Below, one piece after another: positions 11,544 to 22,903 of a stretch of DNA of 64,000 nucleotides (position 1 is its first letter; each line of letters begins with the position of its first letter). This DNA comes from Warburgia ugandensis (taxonomy: Eukaryota > Streptophyta > Magnoliopsida > Canellales > Canellaceae), in NCBI GenBank assembly GCA_035236585.1, contig CP141132.1, positions 48,363,880 through 48,427,879 on the forward strand. Reading direction: 5' to 3'. Position numbers and translations under genes: made by a program. The notes under the pieces are model-generated. The model did not search any database. It saw only the letters and a program-made list of their open reading frames with translations, and was not told where the DNA came from.

Positions 11544-14151
11544 TGTGACGACCTGGGTTTTCTCATGCATTTTTAAATGCAATACCTAATTTCTTAAGGC
11601 AGGATGCATCCCTATTTGAAAACCATTCTATAAAAAACATGCAATGCAGCGTAAAACCTTTAGCTTTAAACTCATTTTTGAAAACCCCGAGTGTCATTTG
11701 CCTTCACAACAACCAAAGTAGTTTTTTGAAAAACTTCAAAAATCATAAATATTTTTCCCTAGGTCTATCCAGTCACAGCACACAGCCCAACTGTAATTAA
11801 ATACAAATACATGTCCAAAGGGTTGAGAGTTTACTTACATATATAACTGTCTCCTTTTTAATTCACTTGCTCGTAGCACTAATATCTCTTGAGGCATTGT
11901 TTATTTGTGAGTGGAACTATCCTGAAAAATGTTAAGGATAGGGTGAGTATATACTATACTCAGTAGGAGTCTATCACTACTAGTTTTATAATGCATGCGA
12001 TGTTTTAAAATCATATGCTCTTTCCAAAACATGTGCATGTCTGAATACTCAAGTTCAATATCGACATCAAAATCCATTGTCAAACTGAAATATTAACGAC
12101 TTAAAGGATCATATAATCCAAAATTTAAAGTATCATATACATATATATCATAACATCATGATATGCATAAGATGCTTCATGGAATCCAACTCATGGATAT
12201 CTAGTATGGTATGGTTGACCAACCTCATATCATGCCATAATGCACATAAATCATCAAACCATAGGGTCCACTATGCCCACGACCTCCTCGCCGTATGGTC
12301 CCTGGGTACCTAAGGACACTCGGTCATAGCCTCCACGGGGCCTATGACACATCAACCCAGTGCCGTGACACCAGTGGTAGCCCCCTGTACCACATGCAGT
12401 TGACGTAGGGACTTGCCTCTTTTTGGGCATGGTACCCATCCACCTAATAGTGGTAGAGGCCGGGTGGCCAACCCAGACCCCTCGGCATAGCACCCACGGG
12501 CTTTCTAGCCCAAATCTCATAAGATCAAATAAGCCAAAACCTCTTTTCAAAACTGTCCTCTTTTGGGTCCCTCACAACTGCCTGGCCCTCGGCACTCCAG
12601 CGTCTTTTGGCAACCCTCAAGGACATGCAATCTTTGCAAGTACTTAAATCATGCAATGTATGTACTTGTTTGCAAAACATATATGTGCATAATATATATG
12701 CAATCATTCACAAAACATGTCTATGTACAAAGAATTTATCACCTGCATGCTGAATTAAGTCATGCTAAACAAGTCATATACTTAAAACATATGTTCTCAA
12801 AACAATAATAGTTCTTTTAAAAGAATCTAATAGTGATAGAGTACCTACCTGGCTAGGTCGCGCTAACCCTTTTGTCCTCGGACGCTCCTGATCATGGTTT
12901 GGGGAATCAATGTTAGTTTGGCCTATATTTTATAGGTTTTAGAGTAATTGGTCTTTTTACTTAGGCATTAGGGGTCTATCCCTATGCCTATGGGTGTCCT
13001 AAGGTCCTAATTGGGCCTTGGTATTCTCAGTTTTCCAACGTTCTAGTGGCCACGTGCCACCATCCTATTCTAAGGGTCATGCCTACCTTTGATTGGGCCT
13101 TTATTAGGGATTTTATAGTTTGGATGTGTCCACGTCGTCGACACGGACACAACGCCTTTTGTGGCGCCTCAATCAGAGCTCTAGATCTCAAGTTATAAGC
13201 ATTTTAGTGTCGTATGTACATAGAGTCTTAAGAATGAAAAAAATGGAATGCTAGGGCGCTGCACGACTGCATCTTGCACCCTGGCTTCCTTAAGGAACGA
13301 AAAGAACCCACAGTGCTAGCGCACTACGCGTCTGCGGCGTGCGCCTCAGTGGGTGTGTCTGCAGATGCGTGTTACTCTCCGCTCGTCTTCCTCTTTAGCG
13401 GGCGCGTCCGTTGGTTTCCTCTCAGACGTGTTTCAGACGTTGGGGGACCGGGGCATCCTTGGGATGCCCTGGTTTGTCGCTGAGGAACCAGTGCAGCCCT
13501 GGGACATCCCAGGGTCCTTGGTGACTCCCTAGAGGCCTATGCCCCATGGATTTTCATGCAAAAACCTAGGGAAACTGAGCCTAGGACTATGGGTGAGATG
13601 GGTTTGGGGAGTTTTTGGGCGTACCTGCTTCGTGGCTGGTTTTCTCTCCATGTTTTCTCCTCTTGGTCACTGCTCCTCAATAGTTTTTCTTCAACGTTTT
13701 GGGCTGCCATTAGAGGCGCCCAAGAGCTCTATTTATAGAGCTAAGAGAGGGTTCTGGAGGGGGCTCTCACCGCCTTTGAATGGCAGTGGAGAAACCTCCA
13801 GAATGGGGGTGATTTCCCCTCCAATCACTGCCATTCTAGAACTCTCTAGGAGGTGGAAGATGAAGGGTGCCCGTATCAAAACGGGCCCCTGTGTTTTGCA
13901 GTTAAATCCTTTTTGTGAAAATTACAGTTTTGCCCCTGAACTTCAAGGGCCATAACTTGCTTATTTTAACTCCGTTTTGGGTGATTTTGGTCTTGTTGGA
14001 TTCCTTTTTCCAAGACGCATCTAATGGTACCATTTTTAGGACCAAGTTTCTGGGTTCAGTCAAGGTGACTAGTGAAATGACTAAAATGCCCTTATCTTTA
14101 AAACTGAACTTTTCATGGGATTTTAATATTACAAAAATTGGGTTCATTACA
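11544..14151 (-). mobile_element. Solo LTR of family X (Tekay/Del-like), copy 1
   Basis: On the plus strand it begins TGTGACGACCTGGGTTTTC and ends with GGGTTCATTACA, so read on the minus strand it runs TGTAATGAACCC to GGTCGTCACA. The flanks are ACGAC (11539-11543) and ACAAC (14152-14156), a 5-bp target duplication with one mismatch. It matches 46687-49473 in reverse and the element starting at 62353 in the same direction. A GC-rich block (about 13260-13520) lies downstream of a TATA box at 13730-13737 in the LTR's own direction. It splits a CACTA-1 coding region. Open frames inside it, such as 13539-13955, are LTR text. Confidence 0.82.
13730..13737 (-). promoter_or_regulatory. TATA box of LTR family X, copy 1
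   Basis: TATTTATA on the plus strand, TATAAATA on the minus strand, within a short palindrome GAGCTCTATTTATAGAGC. The same context occurs in copy 2 at 47105-47112. Confidence 0.6.
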
Positions 14152-15910
14152 ACAACACTTGAAAGAGAAAGGCTAGAGGGTGAACAAAGATGGAAAAGGT
14201 TGTTAAGAGAAAGTCGAATGGAATTAAAGAAATTGTCCAATACAACAATAGGGGGTAAGAGATAGTTGAGAGTTGTCTTATGGCAGTATTTTCTACTCCA
14301 CAATAAGAAGCACGGTGTCTTTCACATTTGACTATTGTAGACGCATGCCATCAATAATAAAAGATTCAATATGAGAGATGGTGAAGGTATATAAAAATAT
14401 TATATATTATATAATTTATAACATACCTTATCTTCTTATTTTCAAATATAGTAATGTACTTTGTACTTTGTAGACTACCTTTGAGATACTTGAGCACAAG
14501 AAGACACTTGCTTTGTAAGGAGCTGGTAAGCAATGGAGAAAATGGAAGAACTACCTTGTTTTCGATCATGTTGCTCCATATGTCAATGATCCATAGAGGC
14601 TATATACAGTGCCTGCATTTATTTTGACATCATTGACCAGGATGTATGGAATGCATGTGTAAAGGATCACATGTCCTTTGAATTTGAGGTATGTGCCAAA
14701 ATAGTGTTTCATTTAATTAATTATAACATTTGATTATTACACTTGATTACATACATAAAAATGTACAAGCAAGGAATGTGAGAGGAAGAAAGGTGATGAA
14801 ACTAATATACAACATCACCTTTCTAAGTTGGGCTATATGCCCATTTAGAAGAACGCTAAGTAAGTATCTATGATAGTTTATTATTTTTAAATTATACTGT
14901 ATTTGTATGCATTTTATTACCTAATGCCTTGCTTGATAGCAAAAGAAAGATGGAGCTATGGATTCGATTGACCACACCATCCTTTAGAAGATGGCACATT
15001 CAATGGACTGTAATGCCAAACATTTACAAATGAAGCTACTGCACAAGTTGCTTCTCTCATTCGAAGTGGTTCCACTTATCTGCCCTTGATTGCTTTTAAT
15101 GTTATAAAATTAAATAAATGAACTGATCATGTCCTTCTAATTAAATTTTACAAAATATTCTTACCCAAGAAAGCATGTGTATAGGAACTCTAAGCAACAT
15201 TGCTGCAATGATTACATCCTATATAGGGCTATGGACAAGAAGGATCACCCTAGTCGAGTAAGGGGCATAGGGTATGGCATTTTTCCTTTCAATTTTTTTG
15301 GTAAAAAGTACCTAAAATTGACGATTCGGAGGCCTATAATGAGTTGTGTAAGAAGATAAAAATGGATATACTTAACTAGTTGCATGAAGGAGGTTTAATG
15401 ATAGTTTTTCATTCCCTTGTACCTAATTCTCATTTTGCCCCCACACCTCTGTCAAATGTTAGCTGCAATTCCTATAGAATAAGTTCATGAAGTAAAACTT
15501 ATGCCCTTCGAAAGAGAAATTTCAACCAAGGAGGTATATACATAGACACTAAAACTTTTTCGGTCTCTTGTAATTCTCATATCTCAACATCTTTAATGTA
15601 TGATGTATTTCTGATTTGTAGGTGGGTCAATGCCTATTGGACTTGGATACATGTCAAAACTTCCTCGCAGTTGGTTCATGCTCATAGCATAAATCAACGA
15701 TTTTTGCATGGAATTAGTATGCCTCCACATACTAAGTGTGTGTCCATTCCTAAGGCTTTGAATGTGAATGGTACCCTACCATTTCCTTTTGAAATGGAAA
15801 ATACTATAACCGTTGGCCAGGTAGTTGCATATCACATTGCTTGGGTGAAAGCACTTGTCATTCCCATGGAATCCATGTTATATATCTTTTCATACTACCT
15901 TCCTCAATAA
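14152..15910 (+). pseudogene. En/Spm TNPA-like gene (Transposase_24), broken
   Basis: Several exon-like blocks match plant transposase (Ptta/En/Spm, Transposase_24) proteins in order. A charged stretch LERERLEGEQRWKRLLRES lies at 14160-14260. YNHRLSRKGY-like text, here HHLSKLGYMPI, is near 14810-14850. DHPSRVRGIGYGIFP is at 15245-15290; families usually have HPGRVRGVGxGVTP. From about 15700 comes FLHGISMPP, and around 15750-15850 LPFPFEMENTITVGQVVAYH followed by IAWVKALVIP, matching the VPVPxxxExITTVGDAVGxFVAWPKHLI tail. In the element family this protein binds the subterminal repeats. The solo LTR at 11544-14151 separates this part from a charged stretch ending at 11543. Stops and frame changes are present. 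Confidence 0.72.
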
Positions 15911-16139
15911 TAATTTTATAAAGTCCTGAATTTAATTGTTTATTAACTGCATATAAGGTTAATAAGTAGTAGAAAATGTCATCAAGGTCGTCCACTGCTA
16001 CACCTTCAGCTACCATTGTACCAATGGAATAGGTACTAGTATCTTTGTTTATTTTTCATCATAAAATTGAATGTCTTCGTTGATCAACATTAATTGACTA
16101 AAATCTCTACAACTTATACAACAACCATTTAAGGGTTGC

Positions 16140-17075
16140 ATGGAAGTCCCAACTAACACGCCTCAATCCCAAAGTTTATTCTACAGATTCATCAATGAAG
16201 ATAAGGCAATCAGCCCTGTACGGATCAAGGAAGGAGTGCTTGTCGATCTCATTGTTGAAGTGCCATGGGATCAACCCAAGCACTCTCACATTGTCTTTTA
16301 CCTAGGGTATATGCAAATATACACTTATAAAATACTTCAAATTACATATTGTTTTTTCATTGTAGGTAATAATGATTTCTTTTATGCAGCTTCTTGAATG
16401 ATTGAAAGAGCCTTTTCATTGGATGATGCTTGTTTTGGATGTGCATAGTGGTCATGCTTTCTTTTTTGATTCTTGTGGATCGTATATCCATCCCGCCCTT
16501 GTAGAAATCATAAATAATTAAGATTTTAGTCTTTTTATGTATTATGTATACGTAAGTTACTTTTCATCTATATGTAATGCATTTAAAATTTAAACTTGTA
16601 GAGTATGGTTAATGTCATCTAATGTGATTGAGACTGTGCAACCACAGAAACTCATTTGAAATAATGTTAAGGTATTGAAAATAGTTAATCACTTTATTTA
16701 TAACTAATTAAACTTATAATATTACAAATAGTATTTATCCATCCTTTTTGTTTTTCTTGTTGCACAATGTCCTAGATAACAGTTTGATTGGGGTTGCAGG
16801 TATTATGTTCAGAGATATATGAGGGCCTTAGGTGTTGACATGTCCTAATTAAGAAATGTAAGACACATTTTACTAATCATAATCTTATATTTTCACAATA
16901 TTTTTTTATTATCAATTTTAGCTCAAAAACATGTGTAAACTAAATTAAATATGTTGTATTGTAGATTGCTGTGTCTTCTGAGTGGGAAAATAAGAAGAGT
17001 TACTCCAAAGTAAACCTTAACAAAATATGTAGTGAATGGGTTGAGTACGTAATGAGTTTCAATCAGAACAATTGA
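16140..17075 (+). pseudogene. Ulp1-like cysteine peptidase (C48) gene in CACTA-1
   Basis: The exon at about 16390-16520 reads EPFHWMMLVLDVHSGHAFF then FDSCG. It contains HW (codons 16417-16422) and the D of FFDS (16468-16470), which match the catalytic His and Asp regions of Peptidase_C48. The exon at about 16780-16857 reads QFDWGC, then RYYVQRYMRALGV, matching the Q...CGYYVMRYM signature with Cys at 16795-16797. A donor GTAAGA (16858) and an acceptor TTGTAG (ending 16964) bound an intron. The last exon, 16965-17075, reads YSKVNLNKICSEWVEYVM and ends in TGA. The upstream exon (16140-16400) is weakly recognisable. Such peptidases are known passengers or components of plant CACTA and Mutator elements. 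Stops in the first exons suggest it is dead, though the catalytic exons are well kept. Confidence 0.75.
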
Positions 17076-17130
17076 AGTAACTATGTGAATGCAAATTACC
17101 TTATCCATAATAAATATTCTTTTTATTAAT

Positions 17131-18000
17131 ATGCATGCGTTCTTCTAGTTTTCATTATTTTCATTGAAGTATATATATTTTATGGGATGAATGAGGGGAA
17201 CTTGGAGTGTAGAAGTAAATGGGTATGTGTCTATGGACTTGTAAATGAAGTGAATGTGGATGTTGCATTTTCATTGATATGCATTTGTTCATCTAGTTTT
17301 TATTATTTTCATTGAAGTATATATATTTTATGGGATGAATGAGAGGAACTTGGAGTGAGTAAGTAACTTGTAAATAAAGTGAATGCTGATGTTGCATTTT
17401 CATTGATATGCATGTGTTCTTCTAGCTTTCATTTTTTGTAGTGAAGTATATATTTTATGCGATGAATGAGGGGAACTTGTAGTGTGGAAGTAAATGGGTA
17501 TGTGTGTATAGACTTGTAAATGAAGTGAGTGTGGAGGTTGCATTTTCATTGATATGCATGTATTCTTCTAATTTTCATTATTTTCATTTAAGTATGTATA
17601 TATTTTATGAGATAAATGAGGGAAACCTAGAGTATGGAAGTAAATGGGTATGTCTATATAGACTTGTAAATGAAATGAATGTGGAGCTTGCATTTTCTTA
17701 ATATGCATGTGTTCTTCTAGTTTTCATTATTTAAATTGAAGTATATATATTTTATAAGATGATGAATAAGGGGAGCATGGAGTGTGAAAGTACATGCATA
17801 TGTGTATGAACTTGTAAATGAAGTAAATATGTAGGTTGTACTATTTTCATAATATGCTTGTGTTTTTCTAGTTTTCATTATTTCCATTGAAGTATATATA
17901 TTTTATGGGATGATGAATGTTGGAAACTTGGATTATGAAAGTAAATGGGTATGTGTGTGTGGACTTATAAATGAAGTAAATGTGGAAATTGCAATGAATG
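17131..18000. repeat. 148-bp tandem repeat array, about six units
   Basis: The phrase ATGCATGTGTTCTTCTAG and its variants recurs at about 17131, 17279, 17407, 17555, 17702 and 17853. Spacing is near 148 bp, with one shorter unit of about 128 bp. Each unit contains GAAGTATATATATTTTATG, then GGAACTTGGAGT-like text, then AAATGGGTATGTGT and CTTGTAAATGAAGT. It starts just after the peptidase stop and precedes the right subterminal repeats, so it is 3'-end sequence of CACTA-1. Confidence 0.85.
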
Positions 18001-18189
18001 TTGTTGTGGTTTCTTTTATCAAGTCTTTCCAAGATAGGATATGGATGGATGATGAATTTGGATGTTTTATACCCAATATAGAAGTGAATGTATGTTTCTT
18101 TCCCATGTGCATAAAGATCGTAAGAACAATATAGAAGGTGTTGCATTGAACGTATGTAGAAATACAGGTAGTGATTACAATATAAACAA

Positions 18190-18440
18190 AAGAAATAAAA
18201 AGGAACTTTTAAAGTTGGTTTTTGAATTCTGACTTTAAAGGTTCCTGGAATTCTAACTTGGTGTTTTAGGCTTTTAAAGTCAGTTACGAAACGATTTTAT
18301 AAGTCTAACTTTTGAAGTTACTTTTTTTTTCTAACTTTTTTCTTACTTATTTTCCAAATCATCTTGATATAAATCTGTTCTTAGCCAACTTTTATTAGTG
18401 TTTATAGCTAACTTCAAAAGCTTCCTATGAAGAAGTGATG
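18190..18440. repeat. CACTA-1 right subterminal repeats
   Basis: Repeated CTTTTAAAGTTGG, GACTTTAAAGG, TTTTAAAGTCAG and similar motifs match the left array at 6061-6500. They are sparser than on the left. TAGTG at 18474-18478 may be the element's right terminus. Confidence 0.65.
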
Positions 18441-18560
18441 ATATTTCTATAATGAGATTGGAACACATCCTTCTAGTGTTTTGATTTTTCATATGTTATG
18501 CGATATGATGATATTTGAATGATCATGTTGATGTTATATGATGCTTATTTTGAGAACTCT

Positions 18561-19233
18561 ATATGACTGAGTGATATATATATATATATATATAGAAGTA
18601 TGACATATATACCTCTATATTTTGTAGGTTTGAGGCTAAAATTTTTCATGAATAGCATTAATTAGGTTTAACTTTATATTTTGCAGGTCTAGGTTACAAA
18701 TGAGAAAAAATGCACAAATTTGATAACTTTGACATTGAAAGAGAAAGTTTAGAGTCTGAGTAAGGTTATGGCTGACCTACCAAATTTATGGAGTTCGGGG
18801 GTTTAGAATGCAAAATTACCTACCAAATTTATGAAATTCAGGATTTTAGAATGTAGAATGGATATCTTTATTATTTTCAGCATAGTCATAAAACTTAGAA
18901 GCATTGCCAAACCTTATTCGTACAAAAGAGGCTGTAAATATCAAAACATAGGGTGGTAGAACTTCCTTGCATGCATGCATGCATTCCACCACCTTTTGGG
19001 AGCTTCTAAGTGAAGCTTAAGAGCGACACATGTCAAAGGAAGCATGCCAGTGAAGCACACTCAAGCCAAGGCCTGTATAAAACTTAAAACACTAACTCTA
19101 TTTCTCATCACTTCAGAAATGGGAAGCACCACATGTTGTCCAAAATTTCTCATGCATTAAGAGTCTCTTCACTTCATTCCACATGAAAGCCATGAAAAAA
19201 TAAATAAGAAAATAAGGAGAGAAACAAGGAGGT

Positions 19234-19330
<97 letters not shown>

Positions 19331-20538
19331 CTATAGTTAGTTTTCATTCAAAAATTTCAAGAAAGAGTGGTTAAGATAAATTCACATCCAAGACTATCCT
19401 AAGACAACCAATGAGAAGCCATATCCTTTAGCCTTTCCTATGTTATTTTTCAATAGTTTCCCCTTGAGCCATTAAAATATAAGCCTTTTCTTTGTTAGCC
19501 AAACAATCATTACCCATATTGAACCCCTATACTATATCCATTACCTAGTTTTTTTGGAAATATGTAGAGAAAGATAATTGAATAAACATTTTAAAGAAAA
19601 AGTATGAGCAATAGAATTCAAGATATGAACATGAAAAGGTTAAAAAGAAGAAAATTTTAAATAAAGGCTATATATAAAGTCAAGTTAAAAAGAAAGGAAA
19701 AGATAGTCAATGAAGAAGAATATTAACTCTTGTGAGGAAAAAAGTAAAGTTATGATTACACTTATAAAAGACATTTACATATATTTTATACAATCCTTGT
19801 TTATCCTTATATTCATTTCTTTGATAGCCTTGACCTAAGCCTATGTTTTGTCCAAATAGATGTCCTAACTTGATCTTGCGAGTAGTATGGCTTGGATATG
19901 GTTATGGATGAGTGGTAAATTCTATAGAGTGTACTATTTCCCATAGTTAATATCCTTTCCATGAGACCATTATCAAATTCTTTCTAGGTTATCATTCTTT
20001 GGTATGAACATAATTGAGAATTTGACATCGATATACATTATTCTACTCACATATTGAAGAGAGAGTAACTCACTTTTGACAAACTTCTTTCTGAGTGTTA
20101 AGTTTACCTTATGAGATTTGAAGTTAAAACATACTTTTAGATGGTAATTTAGGTTATATTTTATTTAAAGACTAATAAATATGTATATATTGATGTTTAA
20201 TGAAGTAATGAGATATTTTAGCATATGGGTAGGATTTTGAATTGTTGTTCATTTTTATTAGTATGCTAAATTTAGGAATTTAATGAAAGTTGAATAAAAG
20301 AAAATTCCTTGTGGAAAAAGAACTTTTATGTATGGTTTTTGAAATGTTTATGGGGGTCATATTTGGAGACCCTTATGAGACTATAACTCATCCACTAGGG
20401 GTAACCTAGGGGTTTAAAGTCTTTTTGCATATGCTAAATGCATACAACAACACTTGTGAAAGTGGTTAGGATTTTTAAATTTTAAATTTTTTATTTTGTA
20501 GTTTTTCTCTAGGAGTAGCAAGATCTAACTATCAGGGT

Positions 20539-20540
<2 letters not shown>
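18561..20540. repeat. Dispersed repeat family C, copy a, plus unclassified DNA
   Basis: The first 850 bases match 20608-21340 at roughly 80% or better by eye. Shared markers are a GCAGGTCTAGGTTACAAATG-like line, GGGAGCTTCTAAGTGAAGCT, a CACCACATGTTGTCC-like line, and a GA microsatellite at the same place. It begins with an (AT)n tract at 18574-18594. From about 19430 to 20540 I see no gene and no match elsewhere in the window. The family resembles untranslated or LTR regions of retroelements, but no domain or terminus proves this. Confidence 0.6.
19237..19325. repeat. (GA)n microsatellite, about 88 bp
   Basis: Pure GA dinucleotide repeat in family C copy a. It occupies the same position as the GA tract in copy b (21179-21252). 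Confidence 0.97.

Positions 20541-20542
<2 letters not shown>

Positions 20543-20607
<65 letters not shown>
20543..20607. repeat. (AC)n microsatellite, 65 bp
   Basis: Pure AC repeat at the start of family C copy b, at the position where copy a carries an (AT)n tract. Confidence 0.97.
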
Positions 20608-20611
<4 letters not shown>

Positions 20612-21176
20612 TATTACATGTATACTTCTATGTTTTACCAGATTTTAGTCTAGAACTTTTCACCAGGGTTAGTTCTACATTTTGCAAGTCCAAGGTATAA
20701 ATGAGAAAAAATACACCAATTTGATAGCTTTGATGCTAAAAGAGCAAGTTTAGAGTCCAAACAAATTTATGGGCTTGCCTAACAAATTTATGAAGTCTAG
20801 GAGTTCAGAATGAAAAGTGGATATCACTATCATTTTCAAAACAATCAAAACCCTAAAAGCATCACTAACCTTATCTGCTCAAAAGAGGTTGTCAATATTA
20901 AAACATAGGGTGGTGTAACTTCTTTGTACACATGCAAGCATGCCTTTCATCACTTTTGGGGAGCTTCTAAGTGAAGCTTAAGAGCCACACATGTCAAAGG
21001 AAGCACGCATGTAAAGCACAATTAAGTTGGGGCCAATAGGAGACTTAAAACCCTAACATTTTCTCTCATCCCTTTAGAAATGGAGACCACCACATGTCGT
21101 TCACAATTTTCCCATGCATTAAGAGAGTATTCACTTCATTCCACATGAAATCCATCCAAAATAAAGAAGAAAAATA

Positions 21177-21257
<81 letters not shown>

Positions 21258-22150
21258 AATGAAAAATCTACAGTCAGCTTTCATCCAAGAATTTCAAGAA
21301 AGAGTGGCTGAGATCAATTCACATCCAATACCAGCCTAAATCAGCCAATGATAATCCATTTGAGTTAGGATGAACCAATGAGAAGCAGCCATGCAATAGT
21401 GAAGAAACTAAGTTGTGATTGGCAGAGATATTTTTGGTGGGCCGACCACCAAAAAATAAAGGAGAAAATGAGTACAGTTGTAAAAATGTGTTTCTCTAGT
21501 GATTTCTCATTGGATGTAGAGAAAAATGGTGGGATGAGGAGAGAATAAAGGAGGGGAAGCAAAATGGATAAGAAAACTACAACAAAATCCTAACTATTCA
21601 CTCTAGGGCATGTAGATGCAAAGGATGAGGAGAAAGGATCCACAAAAGAACATCTTTCTTGATAGGAGACTTCAAGGATATCTCATCCACCTACCCTAGG
21701 ATTGAAGCATGATCCAATGGTATGGAATGAAGAATGGAAAGCATGAAAACCTTAGCTATCACTCCATCCTATCTAACAATCCAAGCAAGGGTTGACCTTA
21801 ATTCTATGGTGGAAATAAAAGAGGAGAAGAGAGGAAAGAATGGGAAAGATCAAAAGGATAATTGGCAAAGGGGAAAAGAGAGGATTTTGAAGCTATCATA
21901 AGGGAGGATAGAAGGCAACTTGGAGGAACAAGATTGGAAGGAGAGGAGACAAGGAAAATTCCTCCTTGTCAATAACATAGATAAAAGCAAAATAAATAAG
22001 AAAGCTCCCTTAAATGGTTAGAGTGTCCACTATAGGACTCCTTTGTTGTGTCACTCAATAAGGAACTATATATGTCTGCTTTACCCAACACACACTAATT
22101 ACAACCAACAATATTCATCAGTTTGATTTCTTCAACTCATTGAGGCACTA
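20608..22150. repeat. Dispersed repeat family C, copy b
   Basis: A second direct copy of the family C segment (20608-21340 matching 18595-19400), followed by about 800 bases with no gene. It runs into family B near 22155. The small frames inside are GA-tract or low-complexity translations. Confidence 0.6.
21179..21252. repeat. (GA)n microsatellite, about 74 bp
   Basis: Pure GA repeat, positional homologue of the tract at 19237-19325. An apparent serine-leucine-rich minus-strand frame over it is an artefact of the repeat. Confidence 0.97.
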
Positions 22151-22154
22151 TGTC

Positions 22155-22903
22155 TTAGGCTAATGAGTCGAGAGAAAATCACCTGCCTTATGAATATCAA
22201 CCATACCCATACCACTTTTTAGGAAGGATATACTTTGATTTCCATAGAAAGTGGCATAAGGTATTTCTTCATTTTAAAAGGTTTCCAAACCCTAATAGAA
22301 ATATTAGAAGGAATGGATGGAGAAAGTGAAGAAATATTGCCTAATGTATATGCTTTTTCCTTATAAAAACCCTAATGAGATAGTTAGAAAAGGAAGATGC
22401 ATAATATAGAGAACTGAAGTTGATGGAGTGTAGAAGAGTGGATGACTAAGGATAATGAAGGTGAGAAGGGTGAGGTGTGGAAGGGAATAGAGGGGGGAGA
22501 TGATGTGGAAGAAAAAGGAAGGGTGTGCCTAGGACTAAGGAATGGATGGGTGGAGCATGGAAAAAACAATGGTGTGCCCTACCTTGGACAGATGAATGGA
22601 AGAAAGAAATAGGGGTGAATAAAAGGTGTGCACTACTTATGAAAGAGAAGGATTGCTAGAGAGAGGTCCCTCCTACAAGGGGTTTTTGAGATTGGAATTG
22701 GAAAGAGATTGCGCATGTGATTAAATGAGGATAGAAAGAAAGGAATGGGATGAAAAGAGATAAGAAGAAAGAATGGTGGAGATAAAGAAGAATAGAAAGA
22801 GATAAGGGAGAATCAAATGGAATTAGGAATGGATAGAGAGGATTTATGAATGGATGGTTAGATGAATGTCCTTCTTCTGTGAGTGATGGAGACAGTCTTG
22901 AAC
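22155..22903. repeat. Dispersed repeat family B
   Basis: 22155-22680 matches 33145-33695 over about 530 bases at roughly 85% by eye. Both share TTTTTAGGAAGGATATAC, GAAAGTGGCATA, GGATGGATGGAG-type lines and CCTACCTTGGA. No coding domain is seen. It is interrupted at 22904 by a solo LTR and resumes at 26690. Confidence 0.7.

Larger units (their letters stand above)
5665..18480 (+). mobile_element. CACTA-1: large decayed En/Spm transposon
   Basis: The element is defined by arrays of TTAAAGTC and its complement near both ends (6061-6500 and 18190-18430) and by En/Spm-specific coding remnants in plus orientation between them: Transpos_assoc, DUF4216, Transposase_24-like and Ulp1-like peptidase text. 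Sequence from about 5671 resembles 52370 onward in CACTA-2. A TAGTG at 18474-18478 could be the right terminus, but no clear CACTA left terminus is visible because a Tekay-type LTR abuts it. Two solo LTRs (7304-9498, 11544-14151) are inserted. Removing them leaves roughly 8 kb. Many stops and frame changes in the exons make it non-functional. Confidence 0.8.

Noticed and set aside
13539-14303. Open frames of 116-138 residues on both strands
   Set aside because: They lie within solo LTR family X, recur in pieces at the other copies, and match no domain.
15177-15910. Two separate host genes from frames at 15177 and 15596
   Set aside because: Both match successive parts of one Transposase_24-like protein and belong to CACTA-1.
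17131-18000. Possible CRISPR-like array
   Set aside because: Repeats are adjacent 148-bp units without unique spacers, in a plant transposon.
21066-21284. Ser-Leu-rich minus-strand frame
   Set aside because: Translation of the GA microsatellite at 21179-21252.
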